From Desulfocapsaceae bacterium (GTDB lineage Bacteria > Desulfobacterota > Desulfobulbia > Desulfobulbales > Desulfocapsaceae): 5,841 bases of DNA. The stretch spans positions 1-5,841 of the forward strand of contig JAOZLO010000196.1 of the NCBI GenBank assembly GCA_029934775.1, in the 5' to 3' direction. This document shows positions 1-5,841 of this stretch, one piece after another. A program made the position numbers and the translations under genes. How positions within the stretch are numbered: position 1 is the stretch's first letter; each line of letters begins with the position of its first letter. The notes beneath the pieces are model-generated. The model was given only the letters and a program-made list of their open reading frames with translations, had not been told where the DNA came from and did not search any database.

Positions 1-3000
1 CCATAAGGGTGCTTATCTCTTGTTTTTTATGACAGCTTTTATGGGGTAAGGCACTAATCTTATCAACAGTCAGAGTTACTGCTCCGTAGTCCTCTTCCAC
101 CAACCCCGTAAGGACATATGGCTTTCCACAGGCCAGAATATTTGCATAGCGCGTATATACATCCGGGAAAAAAGTCGTTTCAAACAGAGCTGTCTCATCC
201 TCAAAAGTTAAAAACTCCATGACTTCATTACTGCGGGTTGATACTACTTTACCGGTTAGCAGCCAGGCGGCCAGTTCCACACGCCGCCCTTTATGATCTG
301 CAAGATCACAGGCTTTCACCATCTGTCCTCTGTGACGGGTGAAAAATTGCAGGGGATGCATGTCACAGAGAAAACCAAGGACACCAAATTCCCGTCTCAA
401 CCTGGTTCTTAAATCCGGCGGGGAAAGAGGGGGAGGAGCCGGAAGTGTTACACCAAAAAGAGAGAGGCGGGATGCAGTTTTTTGAGCACGCCGGTAACTT
501 GTCCATTGCCAGAGCAGTGCTGATCTATTCTGCATCTCACTCAGACTATCCAGACCACCCGCATGAATAAGTGCACAGGCCTCACTATCCGCAGGCTTCG
601 TCCGCACAAAAAAATCGACACTATCCAGAAACTGATTTTTTTTCCGCTCCAGGACAAGACGTTCCAGAAATTTTTGAGATAAGCCACGTACCTCCTGCAG
701 GCCGACACGTATCCAGCTTTTTTTTCCGGTCCACTGTATTTCACTTTGTCGTACATCCGGGTGAAGGATTTCCAGCCCGTGTCTTTTCGCTTCGGAGACA
801 TAGGCAAAAGTTGAGTAATACCCTCCCTGGTTAGATATCACTGCCGCCATGAATTCAGCGGGAAAATGTCGCTTAAGATATGCCGCCTGGTAAGATACCC
901 GGGCATAGGAAGCTGAATGCGGTTTACAAAAAGAATAGCCGTCAAAACTCATCATCATCCGCCACATTTTCTCAACATCGGCCAGCTCACTCTTTCGAGC
1001 CGCACATCCCGCAAAAAAACGTTCTCTATAGTTTTCCAGCTTGAGCTTCTTCTCTTTTTTAGACATCACCCTGCGTAAACCGTCAGCCTGACTATGACTG
1101 AACCCGGCAAGGGCCACTGCAACCCTGGCGACATCTTCCTGGTAAACCATCAGGCCATATGTCTCATCAAGAACGTCTCCCATCTCGGCACAGAGCGGCT
1201 GCCAGCTTCCACCATGCAGACGCCGAACATACTCCCTGACAAATTCGTTGGCCGCCGGCCGAATAATCGACGACTGAATCACCAGCTCTTCAAAATCCCC
1301 GCTCGCTGCCTTCTGCTGTAACAGTCGCATGGCCGGACTTTCTATGTAAAAGCAGCCCATGGTCTCACCCCGTGCAACCGCAAGCCTTGTCTCAATATCA
1401 TTTTCTGGCTGCCAGTCCGTCTCAACAGGCACACTCCTGCTTTCAGCTACGGCGTGAAGACAATCCCTGATCACTCCAAGGCTCCTGTTACCAAGGATAT
1501 CGATTTTTACCAGTCCTGCCTCTTCAGCTCCATCCTTTTCCCACTGAATAATCGGTACCCCTTTAGCTGCCAACTCTACCGGGACATAGCTGCTTATCGG
1601 TTCCGGCGTTATCACCACCCCTCCAGGATGTACAGAGAGATATCGCGGAACTCCGATGAGCTTTTCCGCCAGAGCCAGCACTTCCGGCCAGGGAGGCAGC
1701 AGCTCCTGCCCTCTGAAAGTAACAAGACTGCTGATACGCTGTTCCAGGCTCTCTTCACCATGTTTGTCATACATCCACGGCAACCTCCTGGTTACCTGTG
1801 ATATCTCATATCCCGGTAAGCCAAAAGCCTTTGCTGTTTCCCGTATAGCCATACGCGCTTTGAAAAAAACATGATTGCAGACCATCGCGGCATGACCTTT
1901 GAAATCGTTTAAAACCTCGCTGAGCACGTCATCCCGTTCGTCCCAGGAAAAATCTATATCAATGTCAGGAGGATCGGTCCTGCCGGGATTCAGGAACCGC
2001 TCAAAATAAAGGTTATATTTTATCGGGCAGACGTTTGTGATTTCCAGGCAATAGGCAACAAGGGAGGCTGCACCGGAACCGCGGCCACAGATCCTTCGCT
2101 TCCTCCGTCTGCCGTCTTCTCCCTTCCTGTGAACAATATCCCGGACCACGAGAAAATAGGAAGAAAATCCCATCTGTTCAATAACCGCCAGCTCATGCTC
2201 CAGACGCTCAATCACCGGCTCGCCAAGATCATCTCCATATCTGCGTCTGGCGCCGAGAAATGCCTTCTGCCGCAGAACTGAACCATTGGATTTATCACCT
2301 CCTCCACGCCAGGGGGGCATAACTGCGCCACAATCGGGCCCACTATAATTACAGAGATCAGCCACACCCTCTGTAGCCGCGACCACTTCCGGCCAGACGG
2401 CAAATCTATCGCAATATTCCTCCGGCCCGGCCATCCAGTCTGACTTGCCAATATCCTCCCTTTCCTGCACTTCACTGATAGTTGCCCTTTCACGCACTGC
2501 TTTAAGCAGACAGGAAAGATGAAAATCCTCTCTCTCGGCCATGTCACTGTCAGGGGTGGCAACACATGTTATATCATGTGCAGCAGCCCAGTTTCGTAAA
2601 AACCGACCAGTCTCTGTCGGACGCCCTCCCAGATCAGCTGCTATCTCCACACCCTCCTGCTGAAATTTCTGCAATAAATCCACATCCTGACAGAGAACAA
2701 TCAATCCTTTCGAATATTCTGGTAAACTATGCGCCAGAGTGAAATTCCGCTCCTGGTGACGCCTGGTAAGCAGAAAACAGAGGTTGCTATACCCCTCTTT
2801 TTTGCTGACCAGACAGGTAATGATTTTGTTGGAACCGGGCTCTGTAATTTCAGCCCCGACAACAGGTCGTAAACCCTCGAGCCTGCAGCTCTCAAGAAAA
2901 GCCCAGAGTCCATAAAGATTATCTCTGTCGGTGAGGGCAAGACCTGTGTATCCATACCGTTTTGCACTTCGGCAGAGTACGGCAGGAGAGGATGTTCCCT

Positions 3001-3043
3001 GCAACAGGGAATAATAGGAACGAACGCGTAATGGAAACATCAT
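1..3043 (-). CDS. dnaE2: DnaE2/ImuC error-prone DNA polymerase III alpha subunit, 3' end cut by window edge
   Basis: C-family DNA polymerase that copies damaged DNA in the SOS mutasome. I translated the minus strand by hand: the frame stays open for 1014 codons from the ATG at 3043 to the left edge. Seen: an N-terminal PHP domain starting LRVRSYYSLLQG (residues 5-16) and ALTDRDNLYG (36-45); the polymerase signature GRGSGAASL (320-328); the catalytic PDIDIDF with D360, D362 and D364; HPGG at 472-475; the third catalytic Asp in KIDILG (D515); YQEDV (634-638); FCKPHSASYA with H709; and an OB-fold near 918-995. The PHP metal-binding histidines are replaced (P4, R8, R40), so it should have no PHP exonuclease activity. 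The site matching the E. coli clamp motif QADMF reads RLSLF (859-863), without Gln. Family members are about 1000-1100 residues, so only a short C-terminal piece is missing. The start overlaps the imuB stop (ATGA), and a second in-frame ATG follows at once. DnaE2 rather than replicative DnaE1 is supported by length, PHP decay and operon partners. Confidence 0.94.
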   Translation of the reverse strand, partial: MMFPLRVRSYYSLLQGTSSPAVLCRSAKRYGYTGLALTDRDNLYGLWAFLESCRLEGLRPVVGAEITEPGSNKIITCLVSKKEGYSNLCFLLTRRHQERNFTLAHSLPEYSKGLIVLCQDVDLLQKFQQEGVEIAADLGGRPTETGRFLRNWAAAHDITCVATPDSDMAEREDFHLSCLLKAVRERATISEVQEREDIGKSDWMAGPEEYCDRFAVWPEVVAATEGVADLCNYSGPDCGAVMPPWRGGGDKSNGSVLRQKAFLGARRRYGDDLGEPVIERLEHELAVIEQMGFSSYFLVVRDIVHRKGEDGRRRKRRICGRGSGAASLVAYCLEITNVCPIKYNLYFERFLNPGRTDPPDIDIDFSWDERDDVLSEVLNDFKGHAAMVCNHVFFKARMAIRETAKAFGLPGYEISQVTRRLPWMYDKHGEESLEQRISSLVTFRGQELLPPWPEVLALAEKLIGVPRYLSVHPGGVVITPEPISSYVPVELAAKGVPIIQWEKDGAEEAGLVKIDILGNRSLGVIRDCLHAVAESRSVPVETDWQPENDIETRLAVARGETMGCFYIESPAMRLLQQKAASGDFEELVIQSSIIRPAANEFVREYVRRLHGGSWQPLCAEMGDVLDETYGLMVYQEDVARVAVALAGFSHSQADGLRRVMSKKEKKLKLENYRERFFAGCAARKSELADVEKMWRMMMSFDGYSFCKPHSASYARVSYQAAYLKRHFPAEFMAAVISNQGGYYSTFAYVSEAKRHGLEILHPDVRQSEIQWTGKKSWIRVGLQEVRGLSQKFLERLVLERKKNQFLDSVDFFVRTKPADSEACALIHAGGLDSLSEMQNRSALLWQWTSYRRAQKTASRLSLFGVTLPAPPPLSPPDLRTRLRREFGVLGFLCDMHPLQFFTRHRGQMVKACDLADHKGRRVELAAWLLTGKVVSTRSNEVMEFLTFEDETALFETTFFPDVYTRYANILACGKPYVLTGLVEEDYGAVTLTVDKISALPHKSCHKKQEISTLM

Positions 3044-4221
3044 CCTTCAAGCCCACTCTGACTACCCAGACCAATCGAGAGATGACCGAATCGACTGCGA
3101 ATGGTGTCCATGGCGCCCAGCACCTTCTCCTGCCGTTGTTCTCTCTCCCCTTTATCAGGAAAAAGCAGTAACTGGGGTGACCGCTTCTGCAGACGATCAC
3201 AAACCAGACGACAACTTCGGATCCGTGTACGCCTGATCCAGGCTCGCTGCAGAACCTTAAGAGCTAGCCGACTCAAGGCAAAGTCACTATCAGTACCGGT
3301 ACGGCAGGAACCCTGACGCACCACATGCGTACCATCTGAATACCGTAGCCAGATCCCAACCCGACGTGCAACCTGACAACTTTTCCGCAGAGAGAACCCT
3401 GCCCTGCCAACCAGATCGATCACAACTGCCTCTACCTCCTTTCGATTGTTGCTGTCCTCAGCAAAAGAACATTCACAATCAATTGCCGGCATGGTTGAAG
3501 CAGGACTACTGACCACACTTTCATCGATGCCTTTACTGATTTGGTGGAGATAATCGCACCGGCTGCCAAAAGGCACCATGAGCTGCTGCCTGCTCAGCCC
3601 TGCCAGGGCACCAACAGTCTTCAGCTCAAACCCTTCAAGTTTCTGCAGTTCCCGGCGAGTGAGGCCAGGCAAAATCGCTATCGGCAGCGGAGCGAGAAAA
3701 AGAGCCTCTTCACCTGGACTGACGATATATTCCCCCACGGGTTTCACCAGACGGGAAGCTACCTTCGACACAAGTTTACTGGTCGAAAGGGCCCAGATAG
3801 GATTAATGCCAAGATGACTGCGAACAGAGCGACGAACACGCAGACCGATATCGGGAGGTGGTCCATAAAGCCTGTGGGTGCCGGTAACATCAATAAAGAA
3901 ATGACCATCGGCCGATCCGCATTCGATAAAAGGAGAATAGTTCCGTACCACTTTCAAAAATGCGGCCATCGCCTTCTGATATAATGCAGGCCTGGGAGGC
4001 AACAGCACAGCCCCCCGGCACAACCTTGTCGCCTGTCGCAAAGCCATTCCCTTACGAACTCCTTCACCAAACGCCTCCTCACTCATATCATACACCTCTG
4101 CCCGTGCAGCCTGCAGAGGTGCAATTATAAGAGGGCGTCGGTTGAGTCCGCTGTCTACAACACGCTCAACTGAAACGGCAAAATCGGCCACGTTAAAATG
4201 AATAACCGATCTTTCTTTCAC
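3040..4221 (-). CDS. imuB: ImuB-like, catalytically inactive Y-family DNA polymerase homologue
   Basis: 393-residue Y-family protein, probably a non-catalytic adaptor linking DnaE2 to the beta sliding clamp. Motif I reads VIHFNVADFAVSVE (6-19), which aligns with the usual LHVDLDAFFASVE; the two Asp positions are N10 and A12. Motif II reads SADGHFFIDVTG (103-114), where active enzymes have SIDEAFLDVTG, so the Asp-Glu pair is disrupted (G106 and H107 follow D105). The helix-hairpin-helix region is visible around LPGLTRRELQKLEGF (184-198), followed by FGSRCDYLHQISKGID (218-233), and the little-finger domain lies around 245-345. A clean clamp-binding pentapeptide, QLLLF, is at 350-354, with a short tail (EKVLGAMDTIRSRFG) after it. 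Classical ImuB is about 500 residues, so the long C-terminal extension is missing. The start is GTG, overlapping the DUF72 stop as GTGA, with AAGGG 6 nt upstream. Alternative: a divergent DinB/UmuC, which the lost carboxylates argue against. Confidence 0.9.
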   Translation of the reverse strand: MKERSVIHFNVADFAVSVERVVDSGLNRRPLIIAPLQAARAEVYDMSEEAFGEGVRKGMALRQATRLCRGAVLLPPRPALYQKAMAAFLKVVRNYSPFIECGSADGHFFIDVTGTHRLYGPPPDIGLRVRRSVRSHLGINPIWALSTSKLVSKVASRLVKPVGEYIVSPGEEALFLAPLPIAILPGLTRRELQKLEGFELKTVGALAGLSRQQLMVPFGSRCDYLHQISKGIDESVVSSPASTMPAIDCECSFAEDSNNRKEVEAVVIDLVGRAGFSLRKSCQVARRVGIWLRYSDGTHVVRQGSCRTGTDSDFALSRLALKVLQRAWIRRTRIRSCRLVCDRLQKRSPQLLLFPDKGEREQRQEKVLGAMDTIRSRFGHLSIGLGSQSGLEG

Positions 4222-5144
4222 CCTGAACCCTTTTGACTATCTTTGCCGATGAGTGTCAGTCCAGAAGTCAGGATCTTTACCAGCTTCTGTGCATTACGGG
4301 GAGCCTGAGCCTTGACATGGTTATTAAAAAACAGAACCCCGCGCTCAGCCCGGGCAGCCATTGGCCGGATATACTCATCTGCCCAATGACACAGCTCTTC
4401 TTCTGAATAATCGTAATTAAATTTTTTCTGCATATTGCTTGAACGCCACCCGTCCCTGTTGCGGCCATGAAACCGAACATAAAAAAGAGCTGGATTAGTG
4501 ACAACATCAAGTGAGGGAAACAGACCTGGTAATTCAGGCTCATCAACAGCCACCAGGCTGACCCGTCGTCGCTCAAGTTCTGCGAAAACAGAATCAACAG
4601 CCCAGGAGGCATGACGAAATTCCACAGCTACCGGTAATTCCTGCAAACCATCAAGCAGGGCAGCCAGATAATTACGATTATCAATAGTTCTGTGAAAATC
4701 CGGTGGCAATTGTACCAGTACCGCCGCAAGACGTTTTTTCAATGGGGTAATCCCCTGAATATAAAGGGCAAGTTGTTCCCGCCAGTCCACAGCACGTTCA
4801 TGAGTCATTGTTCTGGTCAGTTTAGCGGCAAACAGGAGATGTTTCGGCGCCTTACTCACCATCCGGGAAACAGCATCAGCCCGTGCCATCTGGTACCAGG
4901 TGTAGTTGAGCTCAACCACAGAAAAACAACGGCTGTACAGTGACAGCATTTCGGAACTCCTGGTGGCAGCGGGATAAAAATCATTGTCTGTCCACTCCGT
5001 GTATGAATAACCGCAAGTGCCTACATACAGGCCGCATTGATGCTGGTATCCAGCTCCTACTGTCTGCATCTTCCGGGGAATAACGACATCCACTCTGCCG
5101 GGTGACACATTTATGTTCTTATTCTCCGTTCCCGTCAAATTCAC
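4218..5144 (-). CDS. DUF72 (YecE-like) TIM-barrel protein inside the SOS operon
   Basis: 308-residue member of the DUF72 family (E. coli YecE is one), a TIM-barrel family of unproven biochemical function. Family motifs in order: GTCGYSYTEW (42-51), SVVELNYTWYQ (75-85), VQLPPDF (144-150), VEFRHASW (174-181), DEPE (201-204), FYVRFHGRN (221-229) and FFNNHVKAQAPRNA (272-285). All conserved blocks are present and length is normal apart from about 35 residues before the first motif. No signal peptide or membrane segment is seen, so it should be cytoplasmic. The start is GTG at 5144, 26 nt inside the lexA end; GAGGT 7 nt upstream favours it over the ATG at 5069, which lacks a well-spaced ribosome site. 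It occupies the place of imuA between lexA and imuB, so a role in damage tolerance is likely but only inferred. From memory, structural comparison of a Thermotoga DUF72 protein suggested an endonuclease IV-like DNA-binding pocket; this is a prediction, not proof. Confidence 0.93.
   Translation of the reverse strand: MNLTGTENKNINVSPGRVDVVIPRKMQTVGAGYQHQCGLYVGTCGYSYTEWTDNDFYPAATRSSEMLSLYSRCFSVVELNYTWYQMARADAVSRMVSKAPKHLLFAAKLTRTMTHERAVDWREQLALYIQGITPLKKRLAAVLVQLPPDFHRTIDNRNYLAALLDGLQELPVAVEFRHASWAVDSVFAELERRRVSLVAVDEPELPGLFPSLDVVTNPALFYVRFHGRNRDGWRSSNMQKKFNYDYSEEELCHWADEYIRPMAARAERGVLFFNNHVKAQAPRNAQKLVKILTSGLTLIGKDSQKGSG
4228..4232 (-). promoter_or_regulatory. Ribosome binding site of the imuB-like gene
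   Basis: AAGGG lies 6 nt before the GTG at 4221, inside the last codons of the DUF72 gene. Together with the GTGA stop/start overlap it supports this start and suggests translational coupling. Confidence 0.5.
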
Positions 5145-5760
5145 TGCTCTTACCTCGGATCACTCCAGTAACCTTACCCTGCACCAGTATCTCGCTGAAG
5201 GGATAACAGATAACCGGAAAATTCGTATTTTCGGGTCGCAGTTCAATATGATCTGAATAGAGGAAAAAACGCTTCACCGTGGCTTCCTCGCCTCTAACCA
5301 ATACCGCCACAATTTCACCGTTTTCAGCATACTGACGAGGCTCACAGACAACCAGGTCACCATTCAGGATGCCGGCATCCCTCATCGATTCTCCTTTAAT
5401 CCGCAGGCAGAAGAGGTTGTCTCCGACAAATATCGATTTATCAACCACCACCACTCCTTCCCACTCCTGCTGGGCATACATCGGCAGCCCGGCGGTAACC
5501 TGACCAATTATCGGCAATTCCCTGCCTCTTCCGCTCCGATGCTGCTCTCCGGTTTTTGACAAAAGACGGACCGTGCGACCATAATGTCCCTCCCTTTCCA
5601 GCACGCCTTTCTTCTCCAGTTGGGCCATTAACTGGGCCACAGCCGTATGACTCACCCCCATATCAAATGCGGCCTGTCTGAGGCTCGGTGCTCGACCATC
5701 TTCGGCTATCCGTTCAGCCAGGTAGCCCAAAAAATGGGCCTGCTTTTCTGTAAGTTCCAT
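5119..5760 (-). CDS. lexA: LexA SOS repressor (S24 self-cleaving protease)
   Basis: 213-residue transcription repressor that shuts off SOS genes until RecA filaments on single-stranded DNA trigger its self-cleavage. The N-terminal winged helix-turn-helix covers about residues 1-66 (LTEKQAHFLGYL, then PSLRQAAFDMGVSHTAVAQL and KKGVLERE). The linker runs to about 82. The cleavage bond is A90-G91 in IIGQVTAGLP, and the catalytic dyad is S125 in KGESMRDAGI and K163 in EATVKRFF. All elements needed for autoproteolysis are present and the length is normal (E. coli LexA is 202 residues). The recognition helix (SHTAVAQLMAQLEKKG) differs from that of E. coli LexA, consistent with a different operator. 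The ATG at 5760 has AGAGGT just upstream. It is the first gene of the operon, so it probably regulates itself together with DUF72, imuB and dnaE2. It may be the general LexA or a cassette-dedicated LexA2-type paralogue; the window cannot tell. Confidence 0.96.
   Translation of the reverse strand: MELTEKQAHFLGYLAERIAEDGRAPSLRQAAFDMGVSHTAVAQLMAQLEKKGVLEREGHYGRTVRLLSKTGEQHRSGRGRELPIIGQVTAGLPMYAQQEWEGVVVVDKSIFVGDNLFCLRIKGESMRDAGILNGDLVVCEPRQYAENGEIVAVLVRGEEATVKRFFLYSDHIELRPENTNFPVICYPFSEILVQGKVTGVIRGKSSEFDGNGE
5152..5156 (-). promoter_or_regulatory. Ribosome binding site that fixes the GTG start of the DUF72 gene
   Basis: GAGGT lies 7 nt before the GTG at 5144 and is embedded in the end of the lexA coding sequence. 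The later candidate ATG at 5069 has no well-spaced Shine-Dalgarno, so this site decides in favour of the upstream GTG and the 26 nt overlap with lexA. Confidence 0.6.
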
Positions 5761-5763
5761 ATG

Positions 5764-5769
5764 ACCTCT
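5764..5769 (-). promoter_or_regulatory. Ribosome binding site of lexA
   Basis: AGAGGT lies three bases before the lexA ATG. The spacing is on the short side but the match is good. It supports the ATG at 5760 as the start. Confidence 0.6.
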
Positions 5770-5771
5770 AA

Positions 5772-5787
5772 AATGTACATTTACATT
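5772..5787. promoter_or_regulatory. Candidate LexA operator 1 (AATGTA-CATT-TACATT)
   Basis: A perfect inverted repeat with 6-base arms around a 4-base centre. It lies just downstream of the predicted transcription start of lexA, where bound repressor would block initiation or early elongation. It shares the core TGTA-N4-TACA with a second copy 23 bp away. That LexA binds it is inferred from position and from the common habit of lexA genes to repress themselves. Confidence 0.62.
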
Positions 5788-5794
5788 ATTTTCA

Positions 5795-5810
5795 ATTGTA
5801 CATATACATT
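5795..5810. promoter_or_regulatory. Candidate LexA operator 2 (ATTGTA-CATA-TACATT)
   Basis: A second copy of the TGTA-N4-TACA inverted repeat, with one mismatch in the outer arms. It covers the predicted -10 box and the adjacent part of the spacer, so binding would exclude RNA polymerase. Its centre is 23 bp from operator 1, about two helical turns, so two dimers could sit on nearly the same DNA face. A further half-like copy, TGTACTTTTGAT, is at 5823-5834 just upstream of the -35 box; only its left arm matches. Confidence 0.62.
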
Positions 5811-5822
5811 TTTTTTTGTCAA
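5795..5822 (-). promoter_or_regulatory. Sigma70-type promoter of the lexA operon
   Basis: Read on the minus strand, TTGACA (5822-5817) is a perfect -35 box, followed by a 16 nt spacer and TACAAT (5800-5795), a five-of-six match to the -10 box. Transcription would begin near 5788, giving a leader of about 28 nt before the lexA ATG. The spacer begins with an A-tract. The surroundings have only 17 G/C in 81 bases, far below the coding regions. The start point is inferred, not measured. Confidence 0.75.
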
Positions 5823-5841
5823 TGTACTTTTGATTTTAAAC

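Noticed and set aside
294..307. GATC-N5-GATC pair
   Set aside because: Short repeat inside coding sequence of dnaE2; expected by chance and without regulatory context.
1094..1801. Plus-strand open frames of 75 and 115 codons
   Set aside because: They lie opposite conserved dnaE2 motifs, show no recognisable protein family and have no clear ribosome binding site; they are shadows.
2947..2958. TGTATCCATACC, a near match to the proposed operator
   Set aside because: It is one base off in the right arm and sits deep in the dnaE2 coding sequence with no promoter nearby; probably chance.
2020..2967. Minus-strand open frames of 63, 117 and 88 codons within dnaE2
   Set aside because: They are in a different frame from the DnaE2 translation, which carries the known catalytic motifs across this stretch.
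1..3043. Possibility that dnaE2 is a pseudogene, because no single long closed ORF is seen there, only short fragments
   Set aside because: Hand translation from the ATG at 3043 gives 1014 sense codons with one base left at position 1 and no stop. All polymerase motifs fall in the same frame. The gene is merely cut by the window edge.
3541..3984. Plus-strand open frame of 147 codons opposite imuB
   Set aside because: It has no recognisable domain and low-complexity shadow-like composition, and the opposite strand is well explained by the Y-family gene.
5795..5817. Inverted repeat followed by a T run on the plus strand, resembling a rho-independent terminator
   Set aside because: The stem is short and almost wholly A/T, so it would be unstable, and no plus-strand gene ends here. 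The operator/promoter reading explains it better.

Overview
The window carries one compact minus-strand operon that looks like an SOS-inducible mutagenesis (translesion DNA synthesis) cassette. In transcription order, from high to low coordinate, it reads: AT-rich promoter/operator, lexA, a DUF72 (YecE-like) TIM-barrel gene, a Y-family polymerase-like gene of the ImuB type, then dnaE2 (imuC), a C-family error-prone polymerase alpha subunit that runs off the left edge. The genes overlap by 26, 4 and 4 nt, so they are very probably co-transcribed and translationally coupled.

Region by region: 5761-5841 is a short intergenic stretch (17 G/C in 81 bases) with a good sigma70-like promoter (TTGACA, 16 nt, TACAAT) and two copies of an inverted repeat, TGTA-N4-TACA. 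One copy overlaps the -10/spacer and the other lies just past the predicted start of transcription. This is where a self-regulating LexA would be expected to bind, and the motif is a candidate lineage-specific SOS box. 5119-5760 is LexA with its cleavage site and Ser/Lys dyad intact. 4218-5144 is the DUF72 protein. 3040-4221 is a Y-family protein that lacks the catalytic carboxylates but keeps a QLLLF clamp-binding motif. 1-3043 is a 1014-codon open frame without any interruption. It is absent from simple start-to-stop ORF lists only because its stop codon lies outside the window.

How the parts probably work together: DNA damage leads to RecA-stimulated LexA self-cleavage, which derepresses the operon. 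The inactive Y-family protein probably tethers DnaE2 to the beta clamp, and DnaE2 performs the lesion bypass. The motifs agree with this split: the Y-family partner has lost catalysis and kept clamp binding, whereas DnaE2 has kept its polymerase aspartates and has a degenerate clamp motif. The classical third member, ImuA, is not in the window; a DUF72 gene sits where a lexA-imuA-imuB-dnaE2 cassette would have imuA. This is the most interesting feature.

The organism is probably a Gram-negative bacterium of the former Deltaproteobacteria (Desulfobacterota-like), judged from the protein style, the cassette arrangement and a base composition of roughly half G+C. This assignment is an impression and was not tested by a search. 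No RNA genes, mobile elements, CRISPR arrays or terminators were seen, and no stretch over 300 bases lacks a gene.
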